This document shows, one piece after another, positions 43,545 to 52,516 of a stretch of 64,000 bases of DNA. The translations under genes and the position numbers were made by a program. Every line of letters starts with the position of its first letter. Position 1 is the stretch's first letter. The notes below the pieces were generated by a model that searched no databases, was not told where the DNA came from, and saw only the letters and a list, made by a program, of their open reading frames with translations. Source of the stretch: Candidatus Gastranaerophilales bacterium (GTDB taxonomy: Bacteria > Cyanobacteriota > Vampirovibrionia > Gastranaerophilales > Gastranaerophilaceae); contig CALUSI010000009.1 of NCBI GenBank assembly GCA_944323395.1, positions 1 through 64,000 of the forward strand, in the 5' to 3' direction.

Positions 43545-44891
43545 TTATTTTTTATAAGATTCAGGCATCAATACAGAAATAACTGCCTTATTGACATCTA
43601 AATAATCTTTTGCAACATTCATTACATCATCAAGTGTAATTTCTTCAATAACTTTTATATATTCTTCAACACATTCAAGTTTATTACATACAGTCATATA
43701 AAAACCAATAGTTTCCGCTATATCTGAAACACTTTCTGAATTTTCTGCAAATCCTGCTTTTAGTTTTTTCTTGGCTTTTTTAAGCTCTTTTTCTGTTATC
43801 CTGTCTGAGTAGATTTTTTCAATTTGCTCTTTTAAAAGATTAATTGCATTCTCCTTTTCTTCAGATTTGAAATTTGCTTGGATAAAGAAATTTCCGCCAT
43901 CTCTAAAATGATAATAGTCTGTAGAAACCACATTGAATATTTGTTTTTCAGCTTTTTCTATAAGTTCTTGATATAATCTTGAACTTTGACCCTGACCTAA
44001 AATTAATGCGAGCATTTCAAGTATTGTACAAGTTTTTATATCAATAGCTTTCGCGCCTAAATAACCAAACATTAGAAATCCTGTATTGATTTTTGAATAG
44101 GTTTCCACATACTTTGTTGTATTTGTCGGAGCATCTATTTTATATTGTCTATTTGTTCTGTTTTTTCTTCCTTTAAAGTCAAATTCTTTCATAACCAGAG
44201 GAATTATTTCATCAGGATTCAAATCTCCTACAATTATTGTTGTTATATTATTGGGAGTATAGTGAGTTTTATAATAATCAAGAACACAATCTCTGGTAAT
44301 TGTTGAAATTATTTGTTCCGTTCCTATTACATCTCTTTTATAAGGATGTGATGTATACATATTTTGATTTGTTTGGTTATATACCTTAGTCCAAGGTTGG
44401 TCTTTTCTCATCCTTATTTCTTCAATAACAACATGTCTTTCTCTTTTCGTTGTTATATTAGGATTTTCAAGGTCAAAAGGTTCTCCTATTTCATTATCAG
44501 GTATAATTGGATCAAGCATCATATCTGCATGTAATTCAAGTGTATCTTTAAAATTTCGGTCATCACTGCCTTTGGGTATTGTTACATAGTAAAAGGTATA
44601 ATCCTTCCAAGTTGCAGCATTAACTATAGCCCCTCGTGATTCTAAAGTCCTATCAAATTCACCGGCTTTATGTTTACTTGTTCCTTTAAACATAAGATGT
44701 TCTAAAAAATGAGATATTCCGTTATTTTCATCATTTTCATTTATAGAACCCGTTTTAACCCAACTGCTTATATTTATTAATGAACTTGCTTTATATGCAA
44801 ATACTATCTTATGCCCGCATTCTCTTTCATATATTTCAACAGGCTTTTCTAAATATGGATATTCAACCAGTGTTCTCTTTATATTTTCCAT
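43545..44891 (-). CDS. M16-family zinc peptidase, active subunit
   Basis: 448 aa. The inverted zinc motif H61-F-L-E64-H65 lies in GISHFLEHLMFKGT, with the distal ligand Glu at about 157 in VVIEEIRM. A short insertion (about 128-148) lies between them. Start at ATG 44891 with GAGG 8 nt upstream. It is followed 11 nt later by the inactive homologue, an arrangement seen in many bacterial M16 pairs that act as heterodimers. Confidence 0.92.
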   Translation of the reverse strand: MENIKRTLVEYPYLEKPVEIYERECGHKIVFAYKASSLINISSWVKTGSINENDENNGISHFLEHLMFKGTSKHKAGEFDRTLESRGAIVNAATWKDYTFYYVTIPKGSDDRNFKDTLELHADMMLDPIIPDNEIGEPFDLENPNITTKRERHVVIEEIRMRKDQPWTKVYNQTNQNMYTSHPYKRDVIGTEQIISTITRDCVLDYYKTHYTPNNITTIIVGDLNPDEIIPLVMKEFDFKGRKNRTNRQYKIDAPTNTTKYVETYSKINTGFLMFGYLGAKAIDIKTCTILEMLALILGQGQSSRLYQELIEKAEKQIFNVVSTDYYHFRDGGNFFIQANFKSEEKENAINLLKEQIEKIYSDRITEKELKKAKKKLKAGFAENSESVSDIAETIGFYMTVCNKLECVEEYIKVIEEITLDDVMNVAKDYLDVNKAVISVLMPESYKK

Positions 44892-45024
44892 AAATGACCT
44901 CAATAATATTATATTCAAAACCAATTGTATCAGATTTTAAAGTATTTTCATATTAAAAATAGCAAGTTTTTTTTTGTCCATGTTTTGAAAAAAACATAGA
45001 TAAATAGTAAGAAGGTAAAAATTA

Positions 45025-45432
45025 ATGAATATTCCACCGATTTCTTTTGGTTCTTTAATGGTTTTCACTTTGAATGATCATAAACCCAAGGCATCAATTC
45101 CACAGTTATTAAAAATTTCATTTGATAATAATAAATCATTGAGGAATTATAATTTGGTGGATACATTCCAAAAGCATGATGAAGTAATTGATGGTACAGT
45201 TCATAATGCTGCTCAAAATTTTGCAGAAGATTTGGATAGAAAATATAAGTCAATTTTGCCTAAAGGTTCAAAAGATGTCATTTTGACACAAGCTGAATTT
45301 ACTATAAATCCAAGAGAAACTCAAACCAGATATTTCTTGACGGCTGCTACAAATGATGACGAAGAAAGATTACATAATATTTTAAGTAAAAGTTCTGTTT
45401 ATTATACTGCTAAGTTTAGGAATAAGAGATAG
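45025..45432 (+). CDS. Small orphan protein with N-terminal ISFGS motif
   Basis: 135 aa, no known domain. It opens MNIPPISFGSL, resembling the short tag with F-K-G or F-G seen in other orphans here, then a mixed alpha/beta region (VILTQAEFTINPRETQTRYFL). No membrane helix. A weak GAAGG lies before the ATG. Its last 17 nt overlap the convergent ligase gene. Confidence 0.65.
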   Translation: MNIPPISFGSLMVFTLNDHKPKASIPQLLKISFDNNKSLRNYNLVDTFQKHDEVIDGTVHNAAQNFAEDLDRKYKSILPKGSKDVILTQAEFTINPRETQTRYFLTAATNDDEERLHNILSKSSVYYTAKFRNKR

Positions 45433-46099
45433 AAAAGTAATCTTTAAATCCCTTTGACATTGCGTTTACAACGTCTTTTCTTGTAAGTGCTGGGTTTATT
45501 TGTTCTATATAGGTTATACAATTATTGTTATTTTTTTCTTGAAAAATTTTTTCTATTACCTGCAAATTGTAGTTAAATAAAATAGAACCATGTTGAAGAA
45601 TATAACCCTGTTTTCTATATTGGGCTGAACCAATTAACTTTTTACCTTTATGAGACAAATCGGCTCCTGTTGAAATAAGCATGCAATAGTCATGCGAAGC
45701 TTCAACTTTTTTACTTCCACCCAGTTCAAGCTCAATATCTATATTTTTAAAGCCTTCTATTATTGCTGATGAGATTTCTTTATAAGATGTTATTATACTT
45801 TCGCCTTTTCTTAGAAAATCAATAGGGCATATAAAAGAATATGTAACCTCGTTATCATGAAGAAGACCTCTTCCGCCTGTTACTCTTTTTACAATATCTA
45901 TTCCATTTTGCTTGCAAAATTCAACATCTATATGTTCAAATGACTGATTTCGTCCTAAAGATACGCAAGGCGGATTCCAACCATAAAAACGAATTATTGG
46001 TTCTTTCTTTTTTTCATTAATTGCCTCATCAAGCAATTGCGAGTCAAAACTCATATTATATTCGCCGTTGTTTTCTTTATAATCTATCAATTTAGCCAT
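45416..46099 (-). CDS. Lipoate/octanoate transferase, LipM/LplA family
   Basis: 227 aa, biotin/lipoate A/B ligase fold. RVTGGRGLLHDNEVTYSF is the R-R-x-(S/T)-G-G-like motif and GKKLIGSAQYR the lysine motif; a Cys in DYCMLISTGADLS matches the catalytic Cys of LipM octanoyltransferases. It loads octanoyl or lipoyl groups on 2-oxoacid dehydrogenase or GcvH. I prefer ATG 46099 (MAKLIDYKENNG), since homologues start this way and a TATAAT box ends 7 nt before it; 46129 is the longer option. Confidence 0.87.
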   Translation of the reverse strand: MAKLIDYKENNGEYNMSFDSQLLDEAINEKKKEPIIRFYGWNPPCVSLGRNQSFEHIDVEFCKQNGIDIVKRVTGGRGLLHDNEVTYSFICPIDFLRKGESIITSYKEISSAIIEGFKNIDIELELGGSKKVEASHDYCMLISTGADLSHKGKKLIGSAQYRKQGYILQHGSILFNYNLQVIEKIFQEKNNNNCITYIEQINPALTRKDVVNAMSKGFKDYFSISYS

Positions 46100-46157
46100 A
46101 ATGGTCATTATATAACATAAATAAACCATTTATAAAATAATTTGGGAGGAAATAATT

Positions 46158-46739
46158 ATGGAAAAAAAATCATTAAAAGATACAAGGACCCGAGAAAATC
46201 TTATGAAAGCTTTTGCTGGTGAATCAATGGCGCGGAACAGATATTGCATCTTTGCTTCTACCGCCGAAAAAGAAGGTCTTATTGAAATTGCGAATATATT
46301 TAGAATGACTGCTTTAAATGAAAAAGAACATGCTGAAATTTATTTTAAATTCTTAGATGGTGAAGAAGTACAAATATTAAACTCCACATATCCTGCTTGT
46401 TTTGGAGATACAAAGGCAAATCTTATGTGTGCTGCCAAATACGAAGAAGAAGAACATTCTTTATTATATCCCGAATTTGGTACTATTGCGGAGGAAGAAG
46501 GTTTTAAAGATATAGCAGCTGCATTTTTTAATATTGCAACAATTGAAGCCAATCACAGTAAAAGATATGCTAAACTACACGAAAGATTAATAAACAATGA
46601 AATGTTCAGAAGAAAAGATAAACAAAACTGGATATGTTCTCATTGCGGTTTTATTGTAGAAAATGAATCAGCACCTGAGAAATGCCCTGTTTGTTCAAGA
46701 CCTCAAGGCTATTTTCATATTTTATGCGACTGTATATAA
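46158..46739 (+). CDS. rbr: Rubrerythrin
   Basis: 193-aa peroxide-scavenging protein of anaerobes. The N-terminal ferritin-like diiron domain has the paired E-x-x-x-x-x-E and EKEHAE / EANHSKR helices; the C-terminal rubredoxin domain has CSHCG and CPVCSRPQ. GGGAGG precedes the ATG. Present with thioredoxin reductase, it fits an oxygen-sensitive life style. Ends at a bidirectional terminator. Confidence 0.96.
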   Translation: MEKKSLKDTRTRENLMKAFAGESMARNRYCIFASTAEKEGLIEIANIFRMTALNEKEHAEIYFKFLDGEEVQILNSTYPACFGDTKANLMCAAKYEEEEHSLLYPEFGTIAEEEGFKDIAAAFFNIATIEANHSKRYAKLHERLINNEMFRRKDKQNWICSHCGFIVENESAPEKCPVCSRPQGYFHILCDCI

Positions 46740-46748
46740 ATTTATTAG

Positions 46749-46785
46749 TAAAAAAAGAGGTTTTAATAGAACCTCTTTTTTATTT
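46749..46785. terminator. Bidirectional terminator
   Basis: AAAAAAAGAGGTT / AACCTCTTTTTT between the convergent rubrerythrin and deaminase genes. Confidence 0.85.
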
Positions 46786-47241
46786 TACAGCTGAATACAT
46801 TTGTTCCGATAATTCTTTCTTTATATCCTCAACCAAAATATGTTCAATCTGAGAATTATCATCTTTTCTTAAATAAACATCTTTTATGCCGGCTTGAACA
46901 ATAAATCGCTTACAAAGTATACAAATAAAGTTATGCCCGTATATATACATAGTTGCATTTTGGCATCTGTCTTGTCCTGCTTGTATTATGGCATTTTGTT
47001 CGGCGTGGATGCTTCTGCATGTTTCATACATGGTTCCTGACGGTATATTATTCTCTATTCTGTAACATTTACCAAGTTCAAAACATGAAATCACTTTTGA
47101 TGGAGTGCCATTATATCCTGTTGCTTTTATTTTTTTATCTTCTCCAACAATAACCGCACCTACATGGGCTCTTAAACAATTTGAACGAGATGCACAGGTT
47201 TTTGCAATCTCTAGAAAATATTCATTCCATTCTTTTACCAT
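46780..47241 (-). CDS. dCMP deaminase / ComEB-like zinc deaminase
   Basis: 153 aa. Zinc-binding and catalytic motifs: SIHAEQNAII (His, catalytic Glu) and ICILCKR (C-x2-C). N-terminal ASRSNCLRAHVGAVIV is typical of the dCMP deaminase/ComE operon protein 2 group. It deaminates dCMP to dUMP for thymidylate synthesis. No neighbours of related function. Confidence 0.93.
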   Translation of the reverse strand: MVKEWNEYFLEIAKTCASRSNCLRAHVGAVIVGEDKKIKATGYNGTPSKVISCFELGKCYRIENNIPSGTMYETCRSIHAEQNAIIQAGQDRCQNATMYIYGHNFICILCKRFIVQAGIKDVYLRKDDNSQIEHILVEDIKKELSEQMYSAVK

Positions 47242-47342
47242 ATATCCCTCAATTCGTTATTACATCATACAAAATTTCATAATAAGTAACAATTGATTGT
47301 AAACTATTTATTAATCTGACTTTTTTAATTTAAAATTATATT

Positions 47343-48284
47343 ATGGATAGACAAAGCAATACCTTAGAAAAGACTAAAAAGTTTTGGATAAGCATTACCG
47401 GATACAGAACTTTACTAATTTTAAAGTCTTTAATGGTAAGAAGTTATACAATAGATAAACTTGTAGAGATATTAAAAAATGACTCTATAACAAATAAAGC
47501 GGTATCAAAAGATACGGTAAGAATTGCCATAAATACGCTCAAATCAGTTGGGTGTGAGATTTTAAGACCTAACAAAGCAAATAATTATAAATATCAGCTG
47601 ATTAAACATCCGTTCGCATTAAAAATAAGCGATAAAGAACTAAAAATTTTTACTATGCTCAGAGATAAAATAGCTGAAGATATAAAATATAATGATGTTT
47701 TTACTCTAAACGATTTATACGATAAATTGATATCTTTAACATTAAACGAAGAACAAATAGATTATATTAATAGTACACAACCATTAAAAAAAATAAATAA
47801 AGAAATCTTAAAAGATATTACAAATCCACAAATTATCGGGAAAAAAGTACAAATAAAATATTTATCACCAAATTTTGGCGAAGAAGATATAGAAGTAGTA
47901 CCGCAAAAAATAACTTATGAATCGGGTAAAATATATTTAAGATGCTACATTTTTAAATATAAAAAGAACAGTTTATTAAATGTTGAAAGAATTTTAAAAC
48001 TTAACAGTATAGATATGTTCACAAAATACGATAAAGATTCCTCATACGAAGTGATATATGAAGTTTTCGGTAATAGTGCCAATACATTTAAACCACAGAA
48101 AAATGAAAAAATAATATCCCAAAAAGATAATTCAATTATAATAGGAACTATTGTCGATAACGAATTCTTGTTTATACAAAGACTTTTATTATTCGGCGCT
48201 GATTTTAAAATTGTTTCACCTGATTTTTTCAAAGAAAAACTTATAGACAAAATAAAACTAATACAAAAAGGATATATAGAATGA
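47343..48284 (+). CDS. WYL-domain transcription regulator, first of a tandem pair
   Basis: 313 aa. N-terminal helix-turn-helix-like region (TIDKLVEILKNDSI, then VSKDTVRIAINTLKSVGCEI), a middle helical part, and a WYL-like beta domain whose core IYLRCYIFKYKKNSLLNVERI follows the family pattern of a ligand-binding strand followed by an arginine-rich turn. The C-terminal extension (YEVFGNSANTF ... IVSPDFFKEKL) matches a WCX region. TAAAAT lies 6 nt before the ATG with no Shine-Dalgarno. It overlaps the second regulator by 4 nt. Confidence 0.78.
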   Translation: MDRQSNTLEKTKKFWISITGYRTLLILKSLMVRSYTIDKLVEILKNDSITNKAVSKDTVRIAINTLKSVGCEILRPNKANNYKYQLIKHPFALKISDKELKIFTMLRDKIAEDIKYNDVFTLNDLYDKLISLTLNEEQIDYINSTQPLKKINKEILKDITNPQIIGKKVQIKYLSPNFGEEDIEVVPQKITYESGKIYLRCYIFKYKKNSLLNVERILKLNSIDMFTKYDKDSSYEVIYEVFGNSANTFKPQKNEKIISQKDNSIIIGTIVDNEFLFIQRLLLFGADFKIVSPDFFKEKLIDKIKLIQKGYIE

Positions 48285-49198
48285 AAAAACCTGAAAAAAA
48301 TCATGATACGGGTTTAAGAATTTTGGAAGTATTAAAAATACTTTTAGAAAAAAATTTATCTAAAATAGAATTAATAGAAAAATTAAAAGAAAATGATTCT
48401 GTTGAAAATGTCTATTCACAAGAAGCATTTTTAAAATATTTCAATACATTTGAATTATCCGGTTTAAAATTAAACAGATTTCAAGGTAAATATTCTTTAA
48501 ATAACGCTTTATTAAAAACAAACTTAAGCAAAAAAGAACAAGAAATGCTGATTCTTCTTATTAATTCAATAACAAAGTTAAATAATAAATCAGAAGAAGA
48601 AATAATTAAAAATTTTTTCTTAAAAATTGATAAATATGTAGACATAGATTTAAATAATGAATTAAATAATATAGCTAACAAAGAAACATTAATACAAAAT
48701 TCAAATATTAGAAATAATATAATAGCAACATTAAAAAATTTAATTTACGAAGAACAAAGAGTAAATATAACATACAAGAAGAAAGATAATACCGAGGAAA
48801 CAGATACTTTTGAACTAAAAGAGATTATAGAAAAAGATAATTGCATGTATGTTGTATGTTACAGTCCTTCGTTAGGACGTAACAAAAGAATAAATATCAA
48901 CTATATTAAATCATTAAACCAGCTTCCACAAAAAATTTCAGGTGTTTGCTATATGAATTCAATAGTATTTGAAGTATATGGAAGGCTTGCCTCTTTATAC
49001 AGGCTAAAACAATCAGAAAGGGTAATAGATTTCAGTAATAATCATTTAACTATATCAAATACTGAAGAAGATAAAGATTCTCTTTTATTACGATTATTAA
49101 AATACGGCGAAAATTGTAAAATTATAAGACCAAAATCACTTCAAGAAGAATTTATAAATTTAACGAATGACATATTAAAGAATTTGGAGGCTTCATAG
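48281..49198 (+). CDS. WYL-domain transcription regulator, second of a tandem pair
   Basis: 305 aa, same architecture as the gene before it: helix-turn-helix-like start (IELIEKLKENDS, then SQEAFLKYFNTFELSGLKL), WYL-like part (MYVVCYSPSLGRNKRININYI) and a WCX-like end (VFEVYGRLASLYRLKQ ... IIRPKSLQEEF). ATGA overlap with the first gene and TAGTG overlap with the next show a coupled three-gene operon. Adjacent WYL paralogues recall PafB/PafC, which act as a heterodimer; that parallel is an inference. Confidence 0.75.
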   Translation: MKKPEKNHDTGLRILEVLKILLEKNLSKIELIEKLKENDSVENVYSQEAFLKYFNTFELSGLKLNRFQGKYSLNNALLKTNLSKKEQEMLILLINSITKLNNKSEEEIIKNFFLKIDKYVDIDLNNELNNIANKETLIQNSNIRNNIIATLKNLIYEEQRVNITYKKKDNTEETDTFELKEIIEKDNCMYVVCYSPSLGRNKRININYIKSLNQLPQKISGVCYMNSIVFEVYGRLASLYRLKQSERVIDFSNNHLTISNTEEDKDSLLLRLLKYGENCKIIRPKSLQEEFINLTNDILKNLEAS

Positions 49199-50649
49199 TG
49201 TCTAAGATTGCTTTAGTCCCAATAGATAATCGTCCTGTTTGTTATCAACTTCCTCAGCAAATAATAAATCAAGCAAAGGAACACTCTTTAGTATTACCCG
49301 AAATAGACTTAATGGGTAATTTATATAAAAATGCCAATATAAATTCAATACTAAAATGGCTTGATTCATTAAAAGATGTAGATATTTTTGTAATTTCACT
49401 CGATACAATAGCCTATGGTGGTCTTATTCCTTCAAGAAGAAGTAATGATAACTACGAAGAAATCAAATCACGAATAGACAAAATGGTTTCCGTATTAAAG
49501 AAACATTCAGCTAAAATTTATGCGTTCTCAAGCATTATGCGAATTTCAAATAATAATATAAACGAGGAAGAAAAAGAATATTGGTCAAGTTACGGTACTA
49601 AAATATTTCAATACTCATATAACTTGCATAAAATGGAAGCTACTTGTGATTCATCATATATGGTAGCTTGTAACTGTAATGCAAGTAGAATTCCGCAAGA
49701 TATTTTAGATGATTATCTTAATACAAGAAAAAGAAATTTTGAAATTAATAAATATTATATAGAGCTAAAAAAGCAAGGAATATTTGATACATTAGTATTT
49801 TCAAAAGATGATTGTGCACAGTACGGGATAAATGTAAAAGAAGCTATTGAGCTGGAAAAATTATCAGCAAATGAAGAAAATATATTTATCAAAACAGGTG
49901 CGGATGAAATTCCATTAACATTATTATCAAGAGCAATAAATAAACAAAAACATATAAAAATATGTCCCGTATATTTAAGTCCAAACAGCATAAATAAAAT
50001 ATCAAAATATGAAGATATATCTGTTAAAGAATCAGTAGAATCGCAAATAGAACTTTCAGGTGGAATTATAAGCGATGAAAAGAACTGTCATATGATATTA
50101 CTGGTAAATAACTTTGGAATTGAACAAGGTGAACTGGCAATGAATGTATATGAACCGGAATATAATAAAGATTTAAAAATTCCCGATAAACCATATTTCA
50201 TAGCTGATATTTTAAATGCAAACGGAAGCGACAACGGTTTTGTAAAAGCATTATTTGCAAATGATAATTTAAAAGAATTTTTTGGATATGCAGCTTGGAA
50301 TACAACAGGGAATACTCTCGGAAGTTGTATAGCTACAGCCCTAACATATTACGGTGCTAAGCAACCTAGTAAAAAAGACTTTAAAATATTACAATTAATA
50401 AGATTTCTTGATGATTGGGCATACCAAGCAAATATAAGAGCTCAAATCCGTAACGATAAAGAAAATTTATCCAATACCGTATTAAAAATAACAATGAAAG
50501 AATATGAAAATTTTCTTTTGAATAAATTTGATGTAAAAAAATATCATACAGAGTACTATTTCCCTTGGAAAAGATTTTTTGAGATAGGTATTTTAATAAA
50601 GAAAAATTATATAAGATTGCCTTTTGTTGATATATTATTTTATGAGTGA
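49198..50649 (+). CDS. DUF4127 family protein
   Basis: 483 aa. Conserved blocks of the DUF4127 family are visible: VPIDNRPVCYQ at the N-terminus, SLDTIAYGGLIPSR, FSKDDCAQYG, KTGADEIPL and YAAWNTTGNTLGS. Function of the family is unknown; the Asp/Asn/Tyr-rich conserved pockets suggest an enzyme, perhaps acting on a sugar. The start is a GTG sharing one base with the stop of the WYL gene before it, so the regulators probably control it or a related pathway. Confidence 0.88.
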   Translation: MSKIALVPIDNRPVCYQLPQQIINQAKEHSLVLPEIDLMGNLYKNANINSILKWLDSLKDVDIFVISLDTIAYGGLIPSRRSNDNYEEIKSRIDKMVSVLKKHSAKIYAFSSIMRISNNNINEEEKEYWSSYGTKIFQYSYNLHKMEATCDSSYMVACNCNASRIPQDILDDYLNTRKRNFEINKYYIELKKQGIFDTLVFSKDDCAQYGINVKEAIELEKLSANEENIFIKTGADEIPLTLLSRAINKQKHIKICPVYLSPNSINKISKYEDISVKESVESQIELSGGIISDEKNCHMILLVNNFGIEQGELAMNVYEPEYNKDLKIPDKPYFIADILNANGSDNGFVKALFANDNLKEFFGYAAWNTTGNTLGSCIATALTYYGAKQPSKKDFKILQLIRFLDDWAYQANIRAQIRNDKENLSNTVLKITMKEYENFLLNKFDVKKYHTEYYFPWKRFFEIGILIKKNYIRLPFVDILFYE

Positions 50650-50685
50650 TAACATTTACTTAAAAGTAATATCAAAGGAAAAGCT

Positions 50686-52467
50686 ATGGAAAAGAACAAC
50701 GAGAATTTACATATTTTAAGACACTCAGCTTCACATATAATGGCGCAAGCTGTTCAAAAATTATTCCCGAGTGCAAAATTAGCAATCGGACCTGCTGTTG
50801 ATAACGGATTTTACTATGATTTTGATTTAGAAGGTCACTCTTTTACCGATGAAGATTTAGTAAAAATCGAAACAGAAATGAAGAATATTCTTAAACAAAA
50901 TTTGATTTTTGAAAAGTATGAAATTCCTGATGTTCAAAAACAAATTGATGAATTTAAAGCACAAGGTGAAATATATAAAGCTGAATTGCTTGAAGAACAT
51001 AAAAATGACAATCCAACCTTATATTTAACAAAGGATAAAGACGGAAATGTTCTATTCAATGACTTATGTTCAGGACCTCATGTTCCAAATACATCATATA
51101 TAAAAGGAAACTCAATAAAACTTCTGAAAGTTGCAGGAGCATACTGGAGAGGTAATGAAAAAAACAAGATGCTTCAAAGAATATATGCGACAGCATTTTG
51201 GAACAAAGAAGATTTAGAAAAATATTTGAATTTCTTGGAAGAAGCTCAAAAACGTGACCACAGAAAACTTGGCACTCAATTAGATTTGTTTTCTGTTAGA
51301 GAAGAAATCGGTGGCGGTTTAGTTCTATGGCATCCAAATTTGGCTATTGTAAGAGAAGAAATTGAAAATTATTGGAGAACAGAACATAGAAAAAGAGGAT
51401 ATGTTATTGTACAAACTCCTCAACTTGCAAAATCAAAGCTATGGGAAATTTCAGGACACATAGATCACTATAAAGAAAATATGTTTTTCATCCAAAAAGA
51501 AAATGAAGAAGATGATCAATATATAGTAAAACCGATGAACTGTCCGTTCCACATTATGATTTATCAAGCAAACAGATATTCATATCGTTCACTACCGTTA
51601 AGAATGGCAGAACTTGGAACCGTATACAGAAAAGAGAAATCAGGAGCATTGTCAGGTTTAACACGTGTACAAGGTTTCACACAAGATGATGCACATATTT
51701 TCTGTACACCTGAACAATTAGTAGATGAAATTAATGCAATTATTGATTTTGTTTCAGACACAATGAAAATCTTTAATATGGATTTTGAAGTAGAACTTTC
51801 AACAAGACCTGAAAGCTATGTTGGTGAATTATCAAACTGGGAATTAGCAGAAGCCGGTTTAAAAGAAGCTATGGATAAACGTGGTATGAAGTATGAAATC
51901 AATGAAGGTGACGGAGCATTTTACGGACCTAAAATAGATTTCAAAGTGAAAGATGCCATAGGTAGAACTTGGCAATGTGCGACAATTCAATTAGACTTCA
52001 ATCTTCCTGAAAGATTTGAAATTAAATATCAGGATAAAGACGGTCAAATGAAAACACCTGTTATGCTTCATAGAGTAATATTCGGTTCTATGGAAAGATT
52101 CCATGGTATCTTAATTGAACACTTTGCAGGTGCATTCCCAATGTGGCTTGCTCCAGCACAAGTATGTGTTGTACCTATTGCAGATAGACACTGTGATTAT
52201 GCAAAACAAATATATGATAAACTTTTTGCAGTAGGTATAAGAGTAAAACTTGATGACAGAAGTGAAAGTATGAATTACAAAATCAGAGAAGCACTTCAAG
52301 GCAATAAAATTCCTTATGTACTTGTTGTAGGTGATAAAGAAATCGAAGAGAATAAGGTGGCAATCAGAGTAAGGGGAATTGGTGAATCAGGAAAATTATC
52401 GATAGATGAATTTATTGATAAAGCACTTAATAAAATTAAGACAAAAGCTCAAGATTTATCATTATAA
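50686..52467 (+). CDS. thrS: Threonyl-tRNA synthetase lacking the TGS domain
   Basis: 593 aa (usual about 640). The N-terminal TGS domain is missing: the protein starts directly with the N2 editing domain, whose site H13/H17 and C128/H132 is intact, so Ser-tRNA-Thr can still be cleared. Class II core: MNCPFHIMIYQ (zinc Cys and His), GTVYRKEKSGALSGLTRVQGF (motif 2), LHRVIFGSMERF (motif 3), then the anticodon-binding domain. AAAGGA precedes the ATG. No T-box leader is seen. Confidence 0.96.
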   Translation: MEKNNENLHILRHSASHIMAQAVQKLFPSAKLAIGPAVDNGFYYDFDLEGHSFTDEDLVKIETEMKNILKQNLIFEKYEIPDVQKQIDEFKAQGEIYKAELLEEHKNDNPTLYLTKDKDGNVLFNDLCSGPHVPNTSYIKGNSIKLLKVAGAYWRGNEKNKMLQRIYATAFWNKEDLEKYLNFLEEAQKRDHRKLGTQLDLFSVREEIGGGLVLWHPNLAIVREEIENYWRTEHRKRGYVIVQTPQLAKSKLWEISGHIDHYKENMFFIQKENEEDDQYIVKPMNCPFHIMIYQANRYSYRSLPLRMAELGTVYRKEKSGALSGLTRVQGFTQDDAHIFCTPEQLVDEINAIIDFVSDTMKIFNMDFEVELSTRPESYVGELSNWELAEAGLKEAMDKRGMKYEINEGDGAFYGPKIDFKVKDAIGRTWQCATIQLDFNLPERFEIKYQDKDGQMKTPVMLHRVIFGSMERFHGILIEHFAGAFPMWLAPAQVCVVPIADRHCDYAKQIYDKLFAVGIRVKLDDRSESMNYKIREALQGNKIPYVLVVGDKEIEENKVAIRVRGIGESGKLSIDEFIDKALNKIKTKAQDLSL

Positions 52468-52483
52468 ATAAGATGTTTAATAT

Positions 52484-52516
52484 TAAAAAGAGGGATGATT
52501 TTATCCCTCTTTTTAA
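52484..52516. terminator. Bidirectional terminator
   Basis: AAAAAGAGGGATGA / TATCCCTCTTTTT between the convergent thrS and double-CheW genes. Confidence 0.85.

Noticed and set aside
47343-50649. Defence island around the WYL regulators
   Set aside because: WYL proteins often accompany CRISPR or anti-phage genes, but the neighbours are metabolic and tRNA-synthetase genes; no nuclease, methylase or toxin is present.
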